Position numbers and translations under genes: made by a program. A stretch of DNA of 64,000 nucleotides from Desulfofustis sp964433645 (lineage in GTDB: Bacteria; Desulfobacterota; Desulfobulbia; Desulfobulbales; Desulfocapsaceae), in NCBI GenBank assembly GCA_964433645.1, contig CAYSSK010000005.1:11803-75802 (forward strand), given 5' to 3'. Below the pieces are notes generated by a model. The model was given only the letters and a program-made list of their open reading frames with translations. It was not told the origin of the DNA and made no database searches. The stretch's first letter is position 1. Every line of letters starts with the position of its first letter. Shown piece by piece: positions 7,989-15,739 of this stretch.

Positions 7989-8612
7989 CTATTTGATGAC
8001 AAAATCAACGCGACGATTTTGGCTCCAGGCAAACTCGTTCTGCTCGATAAACAACGGTCGCTCTTCACCGTAGCTCACCGTCCGGATGCGCGCCGGGTCG
8101 ATGCCGAGATTGACCAGGTAGTCTCGGGCGTTGATTGCCCGTTTTTCACCCAGGGCGAGGTTGTATTCCTTGGTTCCCCGGTCGTCGCAGTTTCCCTCGA
8201 GGATGACGGGATTGCCGATCTGCTTGAGCATGTCCGCGTTTTGAATCATCCGGTCGGCCATAGTGTCCTGAATAGAGGCCTGATCGAACTCGAAATAAAC
8301 CGGGCTCAGGCCAGGTGACGATCGTCCATGTTGCCGCTTGTACGCTTCCGATGCCTCGTCGTTTTGTCCGGCGGCGAGAGCCATTCCGCCCAGGTGAGAA
8401 ATATTGGTGTCGTCGAGGTTGCCTTCGGCGGCCAGGTTTGTTTCTGAATAGCTTTCAGCTGCCGGGTAATTGATGTCCTTTCCGGAAGAGGCCGTTTTAC
8501 CGGAGGTGACGGTCGGGGGAATAACCGATTTTTTCGAGCATCCGCCTATCAAAACGGCAAACAGGGCAATAGCTGCAACAATGACGAAAATCCTGGCAAT
8601 GGGCTGTTTCAT
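7989..8612 (-). CDS. pal: Peptidoglycan-associated lipoprotein (OmpA-like)
   Basis: 207 residues. The N terminus is a lipoprotein signal with lipobox LIGGC (Cys at about residue 25). After a low-complexity Ser/Thr/Ala linker, the C-terminal OmpA-like domain starts near residue 95 (PVYFEFDQASIQDTMADRM) and contains LEGNCDDRGTKEYNLALGEKRA, the peptidoglycan-binding motif of Pal. It anchors the outer membrane to the cell wall, normally with TolB, which is not in this window. Slightly longer than typical Pal (about 170 residues) because of the linker. Confidence 0.9.
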   Translation of the reverse strand: MKQPIARIFVIVAAIALFAVLIGGCSKKSVIPPTVTSGKTASSGKDINYPAAESYSETNLAAEGNLDDTNISHLGGMALAAGQNDEASEAYKRQHGRSSPGLSPVYFEFDQASIQDTMADRMIQNADMLKQIGNPVILEGNCDDRGTKEYNLALGEKRAINARDYLVNLGIDPARIRTVSYGEERPLFIEQNEFAWSQNRRVDFVIK

Positions 8613-8668
8613 ACCTTTCCTCTGGGTGTTTTTTCGCAGACGGCGGACTGGGAGTCGATTGTTTATTG

Positions 8669-8752
8669 TAACAGGGTCGGTACCCTGTTAAGGGTGGTGC
8701 AGAATGCACGGTCATGAAGATTATATTCTAGTCGTATTCATCAAGAGGTCAA
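8669..8752 (-). promoter_or_regulatory. pal promoter and leader hairpin
   Basis: On the minus strand TTGACC (8752-8747), 16 bases, TAGAAT (8730-8725) resembles a sigma70 promoter. Downstream in the leader lies a perfect 9-bp hairpin with a 4-base loop (TAACAGGGT at 8669-8677 against ACCCTGTTA at 8682-8690), about 57 bases before the pal start. No T run follows, so it is more likely an mRNA stability or binding element than a terminator. Confidence 0.5.
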
Positions 8753-8832
8753 GTACTTTTCAGTGTTTCAGGAGCAAGGCGGAACAGTGGGAATGTCTGC
8801 TGGACGGGGGCGCCTGAGTGCGCTGACGGCCG

Positions 8833-10980
8833 ATGAACGATAATCGGCAAATGCGCTTTATTGCGACCTGCGCCGGTGGCCTCGAGTCGTTGGTGCAAGA
8901 AGAGATAGTCCGGTGGGGCGGTCGCGCCCCGGCAATCAGTGTCGGTGCGGTCGAGTGGTCAGGCACCCTGGAGAGCGGCTACCGGACCTGTCTCTGGTCC
9001 CGCTGTGCATCGCGGGTATTGCTCGTCGTCGATCGGTTTGACATCGGTTCGGCAGACGATCTTTACGAAAAGGCCCGGCGTGTGTGCTGGGAGGACCACT
9101 TGACGGTGAAGAGCCGGTTTGCCGTGGACTGCTCGCTGTCCGCGGGGGCACCGGTCAGGCACAGCACCTTTGCCGCGCTGCGCGTCAAAGACGCGGTGGC
9201 CGATCGATTTCGGGAACGATGCGGCACGCGACCGGATGTTCAGCCGAAACGCCCCGACGTCAGACTGGCGGTGCATCTTCGCGGCCCCGGCGCCACCCTT
9301 GCCGTCGATCTCTCGGGAGAGAGTCTGCATCGGCGCGGCTACCGGGCGAGCGGCGGTATCGCTCCGCTCAAGGAAAGCCTGGCGGCGGCCATTATTTCCC
9401 TGAGTGGCTGGACCGGCGATGTGCCGCTCATCGATCCGCTCTGCGGATCCGGCACCTTGCTGATCGAGGCTGCATTGCTGCTGGCCGATTCGGCACCGGG
9501 GCTGGATCGGGCGTACTTCGGCCTGACCAATTGGCTCGGCCACGACGAGCAGCTCTGGCAGCGCCTCATCGAAGAAGCTGTCGAGCGCGAACAGGTCGGC
9601 CAGGACCGATCATGGCCGCCGCTTATCGGCTACGATGCGGACGAGAAGATGATCGTCGCTGCCCGGGAAAATATCGCTCGAGCGTCCATGGAAGATAAAA
9701 TCGTCGTCCGAGTGCAGGATCTCTGCCGGCTAGAGTCGGTGGAACCTGCCGGATGGCTGGTCTGCAACCCGCCCTACGGGGAACGCTTATCGGACAAGCA
9801 GCATCTGAGATATCTCTACCGATTTTTCGGCAATCGTTTGCGGGCGGTCTTCGACGGCTGGCAGCTGGCGCTGTTCACCGGTGTACCGGAGTATGCCGAC
9901 CTGGTGCAGATTACCTGGCACGATACCCGGCGCCTGTACAACGGACCGCTGGCATGCGGGCTCTTTATCGGCCGAATCTCCGGCCCACAAACGGCTTTTT
10001 CCTGGCAGGTCGGAGCGGCGGATGATCTGGCGTTCGGCAGAGATCTGGCCGATCGCTTGAAAAAAAACCTGAGCAAGCGGCTGGTCTGGGCAAGAGAGCA
10101 GAATTTTGAATGCTTTCGGATCTATGACCGTGATCTTCCAGACTACAATGTGGTTATCGAGCTGTATCGGAAGTGGGTCTATGTCAGAGAATTTTCCCAC
10201 GCCGGGGCAATTGATCGGGATACGGCCGAAAAGCGATGGACAACGGTGAGAACAGTTGTGCGAACGCTGTTGTCGGTCGGTCGCGATCGCCTGTTTTTCC
10301 ACCGGGCGGGGCGGCATCCCGGGTCCGGCGACCATCCGGGCCGGCGGAAAAAGGCACCGAAGCGATTCGAGGTCGGTGAAGATGGGGCGTCTTTTCTGCT
10401 CGACTTTACGGCCGCCGCCGGTCCAGGACTCTCTCTCGATCAACGCTCGGCGCGGTTGCGGCTGCGAGCCGCTGCTCGCGGCGCATCCTTTCTCAACGGC
10501 GCCGATCAGGCAGGAGCGGCGACGGTCCAGGCCATCCTCGGCGGAGCCGGCCGGACAACCACCATCGTCCGCGACAGTGAGCAGCAGGAGATGGTCGGTG
10601 GGAATTTTGCGCTCAACGGTATCTATCCGCAGCACCACCGGATCGTCATTGCCGACCCGGAGTCCTGGCTCGAGCGGGACGAAACCATCTATGACCTGAT
10701 CTACATCAATATGCGATCATTGATCCCGTTTTCCGGGAAACGGGATCGACGAGACCTCGGCCAGCAGGCGGGTGACGCGATTCGCCAGGCCATGCGCCGG
10801 CTGCACCCCGACGGGCAGCTGCTGTTCACCATGAGCTTTCGCACCGCCGCCCTCGACGAGTCGATCAGCAGGAGTTTTGACTGCCGGATAGTGGCCAACA
10901 TGCTGCTGCCGCGGGACTGTGAGCGCAGTGCCGGCATGCACCGCTATTGGCAAATCCGGCATCAGCACGGTTCGCGTTGA
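8833..10980 (+). CDS. rlmL: 23S rRNA (guanine-N2)-methyltransferase RlmL fused to a degenerate RlmK-like domain
   Basis: 715 residues, close to the 702 of E. coli RlmKL. The N-terminal half has a THUMP region and a methyltransferase with LIDPLCGSGTLLIEAA and the catalytic WLVCNPPYGERL, as in RlmL (m2G2445). The C-terminal half aligns through LKKNLSKRLVWAREQNFECFRIYDRDLPDYNV and LSLDQRSARLR with RlmK (m7G2069), but the SAM loop FSYTG is replaced by GADQAG and the DPPTFSNSKR motif by NMRSLIPFSGKR. The RlmK half is therefore probably not catalytic. An alternative start is ATG 8851. Confidence 0.9.
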   Translation: MNDNRQMRFIATCAGGLESLVQEEIVRWGGRAPAISVGAVEWSGTLESGYRTCLWSRCASRVLLVVDRFDIGSADDLYEKARRVCWEDHLTVKSRFAVDCSLSAGAPVRHSTFAALRVKDAVADRFRERCGTRPDVQPKRPDVRLAVHLRGPGATLAVDLSGESLHRRGYRASGGIAPLKESLAAAIISLSGWTGDVPLIDPLCGSGTLLIEAALLLADSAPGLDRAYFGLTNWLGHDEQLWQRLIEEAVEREQVGQDRSWPPLIGYDADEKMIVAARENIARASMEDKIVVRVQDLCRLESVEPAGWLVCNPPYGERLSDKQHLRYLYRFFGNRLRAVFDGWQLALFTGVPEYADLVQITWHDTRRLYNGPLACGLFIGRISGPQTAFSWQVGAADDLAFGRDLADRLKKNLSKRLVWAREQNFECFRIYDRDLPDYNVVIELYRKWVYVREFSHAGAIDRDTAEKRWTTVRTVVRTLLSVGRDRLFFHRAGRHPGSGDHPGRRKKAPKRFEVGEDGASFLLDFTAAAGPGLSLDQRSARLRLRAAARGASFLNGADQAGAATVQAILGGAGRTTTIVRDSEQQEMVGGNFALNGIYPQHHRIVIADPESWLERDETIYDLIYINMRSLIPFSGKRDRRDLGQQAGDAIRQAMRRLHPDGQLLFTMSFRTAALDESISRSFDCRIVANMLLPRDCERSAGMHRYWQIRHQHGSR

Positions 10981-11164
10981 GCCGTCACCGGCCATGACCT
11001 CCGGACCGGCCCGACTTCGTCGGTGCTTTTCCGAAGGCCATGCCCTGGATATCATGTTTTAAATCATATGCCGACGTGTTACGGTAGCAGCAGATATTCG
11101 ACGACGACCGGCGGGGTGGGCTAGAAGAGGCGCAGACACATACGGGACACGAGTGAGGGCGGAG

Positions 11165-12811
11165 ATGCCAAAAGAGCGTGCAGGAAAAGGCGAGACAACG
11201 GCCGGGACCGTGATCGGCGATCAGGGAAAACCGGCCGAACAGGAGCGACGGATCAGAGAGCTTGAACAGGCCCTTGAACGGGCCGAGCGGGCCGAGCGGA
11301 ACAAGAGCGATTTTCTGGTGAGCCTCGGACATACGCTGCGCACGCCGCTCCACGGTATTATGGGAATGACCGACCTGGTTCTGGAGTCCCGTCTGGAGGC
11401 GGAACAGAGAAGTCGACTGGAGATGGCCTCCGCTTCCGCGGAACGGCTCCTCGAGGTGGTCAACGACCTGCTTGACTATTGCCGCATCGAGGCCGGTTCT
11501 TTGCGGCTTTCCGCGGAAGATTTCAACCTCTCCGAGAGCCTTGCCTACGAACTTTATTTGCTACAGCTTACCGCCCGCCAAAAAAATCTCGATTTTGCCT
11601 CCCGGATCGACCCTCTGATCCCCGTGTGGGTCAACAGCGACCCGGATCGGCTGGTCCAGGTCATTTTCAACCTGGTCGATAATGCGATAAAACATACCGA
11701 GCAGGGCGGTGTCGAGGTGAGGGCCGAGTATCTCGGTGAGACCGGCGAAGAGCAGGTTCTTCTCAAATTCACGGTGATCGATTCCGGGAGCGGCATCGCC
11801 CCGGAAAAGCAAGCCGGTATCGAGGCGTATCTGAGTGGCGGCAACGGCGCGGGTGACCGTCCTTCCTGTGACAGCGGGCTCGGTTTGACCATTGCGGCCC
11901 GGTTGGTTCACCTGGCCGGCGGCGAAATCGGTTTTCAGTCGACCCCGGGGGAGGGCTCGACGTTTTGGTTTACCTGGATGTGTCGTCGTACCGCCGGCGT
12001 GTCGGAGCGGGTCGAGCATCCCCCCCGGCACCGGCAGCAGGCCGGCGCGCCAACACCGTTCCGGTACGACGGGATGGCCGTCCTGCTCGTGGAGGATGAG
12101 CCGATCAGCAGAGTGTTGATAGAAGCCCTGCTCGACCAGGTCGGTCTGCAGGTCGGCATCGCCCCAAACGGGCGGCAGGCGGTGACGGCCGCACAGAGCG
12201 GCCGCTATCGAGCCGTTCTGATGGATGTGCAGATGCCGGGCATGGATGGCCTGGACGCGACCAGGGCGATCAGGACCCGGGAGAAAGAGCAGGGCGGCCA
12301 CCTGCCGATCATTGCCTTGACCGCCCACGCCATGCCGGGTGACCGGGAACGGTGCCTGCAGGCGGGGATGGACGATTACCTGGCAAAGCCGCTGAACAAG
12401 GACGATCTTTACGAGGTGTTGAACAGGCATCTGACCAGGGCCGCCCTGGTCGTTCTCGGTGAGGTGACACACCGACAGACGGCCGTCGAATACCTTGTCG
12501 AAAAAGGGTGGCGGGTGACCATTGCCGAAACCGGTCGCTCTGCCAGGTACGAGGCCTCGCTGCACCATTTTGATCTGGTCGTGCTCGATGTCGACCACGA
12601 TGGTGGTGAGGACGCCGAAACGGTGCGGACGATTCGCCGTTTGGAGGACTATTCCGGCCGTCATTGCCAGATTCTCGCGATCAGGGGAGAGCACGCGACG
12701 GCGGCGATGACCGATATTTATCGGCAGAGCGGTGTGGACCGGTTTCTCGAGTCGCCTCTTTCGGCCGAGCAGCTCGACGGCTATCTCGACTCCACCTCCC
12801 CGTCCGTTTAA
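11165..12811 (+). CDS. Soluble hybrid sensor histidine kinase with receiver domain(s)
   Basis: 548 residues from ATG 11165 (GAGG six bases upstream); GTG 11153 is an alternative. There is no membrane segment: an N-terminal coiled coil leads directly into HisKA with SLGHTLRTPLHGIMGMTD, HATPase with VIFNLVDNAIKHTEQGG, DSGSGIAP and GLGLTIAARL, then a receiver domain with LLVEDEP, acceptor in VLMDVQMPGMDGLD and LAKPLNK. The last 120 residues look like a second, partial receiver (FDLVVLDVDHDGGEDAE) without a clear acidic pair. The lack of a sensor domain suggests an adaptor-type or protein-coupled input. No Hpt domain or partner is adjacent. Confidence 0.88.
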   Translation: MPKERAGKGETTAGTVIGDQGKPAEQERRIRELEQALERAERAERNKSDFLVSLGHTLRTPLHGIMGMTDLVLESRLEAEQRSRLEMASASAERLLEVVNDLLDYCRIEAGSLRLSAEDFNLSESLAYELYLLQLTARQKNLDFASRIDPLIPVWVNSDPDRLVQVIFNLVDNAIKHTEQGGVEVRAEYLGETGEEQVLLKFTVIDSGSGIAPEKQAGIEAYLSGGNGAGDRPSCDSGLGLTIAARLVHLAGGEIGFQSTPGEGSTFWFTWMCRRTAGVSERVEHPPRHRQQAGAPTPFRYDGMAVLLVEDEPISRVLIEALLDQVGLQVGIAPNGRQAVTAAQSGRYRAVLMDVQMPGMDGLDATRAIRTREKEQGGHLPIIALTAHAMPGDRERCLQAGMDDYLAKPLNKDDLYEVLNRHLTRAALVVLGEVTHRQTAVEYLVEKGWRVTIAETGRSARYEASLHHFDLVVLDVDHDGGEDAETVRTIRRLEDYSGRHCQILAIRGEHATAAMTDIYRQSGVDRFLESPLSAEQLDGYLDSTSPSV

Positions 12812-12925
12812 GCCTTGTCACTCCTCCGGGCGCCCGTTATAATGCGGCGGCCCGATCACGGTGATCATGGCGAAACGCGCACCGCCTGTGCACCAAAACA
12901 TGGTAGTTGCAGAATTCGGTTTCCG

Positions 12926-13963
12926 ATGCCCTTTTTTTCACAGGTCTGTCTCCATAGCTTCGGCTATGAAATCCCACCTCGTACGCTCACTTCAGACGAT
13001 ATCGAGCAGCGGCTCGCACCGCTCTATCGTCGGCTCAAACTGCCCGAAGGCAGACTGGCGATGATGAGCGGTATCTCCGAACGTCGTCTCTGGCAGGCGG
13101 GAACCAGGCCGAGCGAAGCGGCGGCACGGGCCGGCAGAAACGCTCTGAGCCGGGCCGGCATCGCTGTCGAACAGGTCCAGTGTCTGTTCAATACCTCGGT
13201 TTCCCGGGATATGATGGAACCGGCAACGGCGGCTTTTGTCCACCATGCCCTCGGGCTGCCGCCCGACTGTCTGACGTTCGATATTTCCAATGCCTGTCTC
13301 GGTTTCCTCGACGGTATGGTGATGCTGGCCTCGATGATCGAACTCGGTCAGGTTGACAATGGCCTGATCGTCAGTGGAGAGACCGCGGAAGAACTGATTG
13401 AATCGACCATCACGACGTTGCTGCAAGATGAATCGCTAACGAGAAAGAGCATCAAGTCGGCCTTTGCCTCATTGACCATCGGTTCCGGCGCCGTCGCTCT
13501 GGTGATGTGCCGGCGTGATGGGGCGGTCGATCGACCCTGCCTGTCTGCTGCAAGCTGGCGGGCCAACACGGCACATGTTGATCTCTGCCAGGGTGGCCGG
13601 ACCGATGCGGCGACGACGCTGATGGCGACCGACTCCGAAGAATTGATGATCCAGGGTATCGAAACGGCCGAGCAGACCTGGCGCGCCTTTTCCGCTGCGC
13701 CGGGCTGGGGTGCGGACGATATCGACTGCTTTTTCTGCCACCAGGTCGGCACGGCCCACACTCGTTTGCTTTTTGCCACCCTCGGTCTCGATGTTAACAA
13801 GAATTTCGAGACATTGTCGTTTCTCGGTAATGTCGGTTCCGTTTCCGCGCCGATTACGCTGGCGCTCGCTCTCGAGCGGGGGGCTTTTCGGCCGGGGCAA
13901 AAAGGGGCGCTGCTCGGTATCGGCAGCGGCATCAATTGCCTGATGCTCGGTGTCGACTGGTAG
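12926..13963 (+). CDS. OleA-like beta-ketoacyl synthase III (thiolase fold)
   Basis: 345 residues from ATG 12926; the frame is open farther upstream (to 12815) but that part has no family similarity. The sequence after the start (LHSFGYEIPPRTLTSDDIEQRL, GISERRLWQAGTRPSEAA, NTSVSRDMMEPATAAFVH) follows OleA, which joins two acyl-CoAs head to head, more closely than FabH. The nucleophile is the Cys in ISNACLGFLDG; FFCHQVG carries the active-site His, and a Gly-rich SFLGNVGSVSAP loop holds the Asn. OleB, OleC and OleD are not in the window. An AMMECR1 gene starts 15 bases downstream. Confidence 0.78.
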   Translation: MPFFSQVCLHSFGYEIPPRTLTSDDIEQRLAPLYRRLKLPEGRLAMMSGISERRLWQAGTRPSEAAARAGRNALSRAGIAVEQVQCLFNTSVSRDMMEPATAAFVHHALGLPPDCLTFDISNACLGFLDGMVMLASMIELGQVDNGLIVSGETAEELIESTITTLLQDESLTRKSIKSAFASLTIGSGAVALVMCRRDGAVDRPCLSAASWRANTAHVDLCQGGRTDAATTLMATDSEELMIQGIETAEQTWRAFSAAPGWGADDIDCFFCHQVGTAHTRLLFATLGLDVNKNFETLSFLGNVGSVSAPITLALALERGAFRPGQKGALLGIGSGINCLMLGVDW

Positions 13964-13978
13964 ACAGGGAGGACGCTG

Positions 13979-14551
13979 TTGAAAGAACTTACAAAGCAAC
14001 ACGGGGCATGGTTGCTCACGGTGGCTCGTGAGACGATCGCCCGCCGCCTCGGTGCCGGCAGCGGGCCGGATCGAGTGTTATTGGACGATGAAGCCCTGCG
14101 GCAGCGGTGCGGCTGTTTTGTCACGCTGAAATTGGCCGGACAGCTGCGCGGCTGTATCGGCAACCTGGAGCCGGTCGGCCCCCTTGTTGAGGCGGTGATG
14201 CGCAACGCCGAAAGCGCCGCGTTTCACGATCATCGGTTCGCGCCGCTGACCGCGGATGAGTTGCCGCGGATCCGTCTCGAGATCTCTGTCCTGACACCAG
14301 CCGTCAGGCTGGAATACCGGGACGGTGCCGATCTCCGCCGGCGGCTGCGACCGGGGATCGACGGTGTTATCCTCCAGGACGACGGCGCCCGGGCAACTTT
14401 TTTGCCACAGGTTTGGGAGCAATTGCCTGACCCGGTCGATTTTCTCGATCATCTCTGCCTCAAGGCGGGCCTGCCGAAGTCGGCGTGGCGCGGCGGCGGG
14501 CTGGGGATTTCGATCTACGAGGTGCGCAGCTTTTCGGAGCAGCGACAATGA
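13979..14551 (+). CDS. AMMECR1-domain protein (AmmeMemoRadiSam system protein A-like)
   Basis: 190 residues starting at TTG 13979, supported by AGGGAGG about 6 bases upstream. The conserved AMMECR1 motif RGCIGNLEP is present near residue 55, followed by AVMRNAESAAFHDHRFAPLT, both typical. In many bacteria this domain is found with a MEMO domain and a radical SAM enzyme; neither partner is next to it here. The biochemical role of the family is not established. The stop overlaps the next gene's ATG (ATGA at 14548-14551). Confidence 0.88.
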   Translation: MKELTKQHGAWLLTVARETIARRLGAGSGPDRVLLDDEALRQRCGCFVTLKLAGQLRGCIGNLEPVGPLVEAVMRNAESAAFHDHRFAPLTADELPRIRLEISVLTPAVRLEYRDGADLRRRLRPGIDGVILQDDGARATFLPQVWEQLPDPVDFLDHLCLKAGLPKSAWRGGGLGISIYEVRSFSEQRQ

Positions 14552-15147
14552 AGCTCACCCTCTCCACCGAACTCGCCGCGACCATGGCCGCACTTTATAG
14601 CGACATGGAATCGGCCTACGATCGAGTGGCCGAACAGGTGGACCACAACTGTGAGGGGTGTCCGGATAATTGCTGCGATTCCTATTTCACCCATCATACC
14701 TATATCGAATGGGCCTATCTCCGGCTCGGCCTGGCCGAGCTCAGTGAAAAGCGGCGGCGACGGCTGTCCGTTCGGGCCGCGGCCTGCCTCGAGTCCTATG
14801 GACAGGTCCTCAACCACGGTCAACGACCGCAGATCATGTGCCCGCTCAACGAGGACGGGCGATGCACTCTGTATCGTTATCGCCTGATGGTCTGCCGGAC
14901 GCACGGGGTGCCGGCAACGATGACCAGGCCCGATGGCCGGGTGATTCGTTTTCCCGGCTGCTTCAGGTGCCAGCAACGGATCGAGACCCGGCCCGGCGGC
15001 CATCTGCCGGTTATGGAACGAACACCGCTCTTGCGGCGTCTGGTCGATCTGGAGCAGCGCTTCGTGGGCGGCAGAAGAGCGGGTGCGCCGCGCCTTGCCA
15101 TGACCATTGCCGAGATGGTGGTTGGCGGACCACCCACTCATTTCTGA
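14548..15147 (+). CDS. YkgJ-type cysteine-cluster protein
   Basis: 199 residues with a cysteine pattern CEGCPDNCCDSYF near residue 32, CPLNEDGRCTLYRYRLMVCRTHGVP in the middle and CFRCQQ later. This is the zinc- or iron-chelating YkgJ/UPF0153-type arrangement, which binds a metal or an iron-sulfur cluster; no reaction is known. Translation is coupled to the AMMECR1 gene by a 4-base overlap. A second YkgJ-like protein is encoded at 28923-29663. Confidence 0.8.
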   Translation: MKLTLSTELAATMAALYSDMESAYDRVAEQVDHNCEGCPDNCCDSYFTHHTYIEWAYLRLGLAELSEKRRRRLSVRAAACLESYGQVLNHGQRPQIMCPLNEDGRCTLYRYRLMVCRTHGVPATMTRPDGRVIRFPGCFRCQQRIETRPGGHLPVMERTPLLRRLVDLEQRFVGGRRAGAPRLAMTIAEMVVGGPPTHF

Positions 15148-15217
15148 TACGGTGTCGAGCGCCGCCCGGTTTCCCGCCGAGACGCGGACCTGAACTGGTG
15201 GCACGGGGAGATAAGCG

Positions 15218-15739
15218 ATGAAACATAAGGTTATCGGCAAACAGCCCAATTCGAGGCGATGTTTCGTTTGCGGCCTGGAAAACCACTATGGTTTGAAAAG
15301 CCGCTTTTATGAGCTTGATAACCATGAGATTGTCGCGTTGTTCACGCCGGCTGACGAGCATCAGAGTTATCCCGGCCGGCTGCATGGAGGGATAGCGGCG
15401 GCAATTCTCGATGAAACGATTGGCCGGGCGGTCTTGAACCACCAGGATACGGAACTCTGGGGGGTGACCCTGGATTTTTCGATGAAATTCCGCCGGCCGG
15501 TTCCGCTCGATCGGGAAATCAAGGTCCTTGCCCGCATAACCGGGGAAAACAAAAGGAGCTTTACCGGCACCGGAGAAATCATCCTGGCCGACGGCAGCGT
15601 CGCCGTCGAGGGGAGCGGCCGCTACCTGAAGATGGACTTGTCCAACATTACCGACCTTGATTTCAAGGAAGCAGAGTGGCGGGTGCTTGATCAGGACGAC
15701 GATGATCCGGTTGATGTCGATTGTCCGGATCATCATTGA
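15218..15739 (+). CDS. Hotdog-fold thioesterase (PaaI/YiiD-like family)
   Basis: 173 residues. An N-terminal SRRCFVCGLENHYGLK motif is typical of a PaaI-like subgroup, and YPGRLHGGIAAAILDETIGRA is the hotdog helix with the catalytic-region HGG. Such enzymes hydrolyse acyl-CoA thioesters; the substrate is not evident. ATG 15218 follows GGGGAG. The last 77 bases run antisense into the end of the large minus-strand kinase gene. Confidence 0.85.
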   Translation: MKHKVIGKQPNSRRCFVCGLENHYGLKSRFYELDNHEIVALFTPADEHQSYPGRLHGGIAAAILDETIGRAVLNHQDTELWGVTLDFSMKFRRPVPLDREIKVLARITGENKRSFTGTGEIILADGSVAVEGSGRYLKMDLSNITDLDFKEAEWRVLDQDDDDPVDVDCPDHH

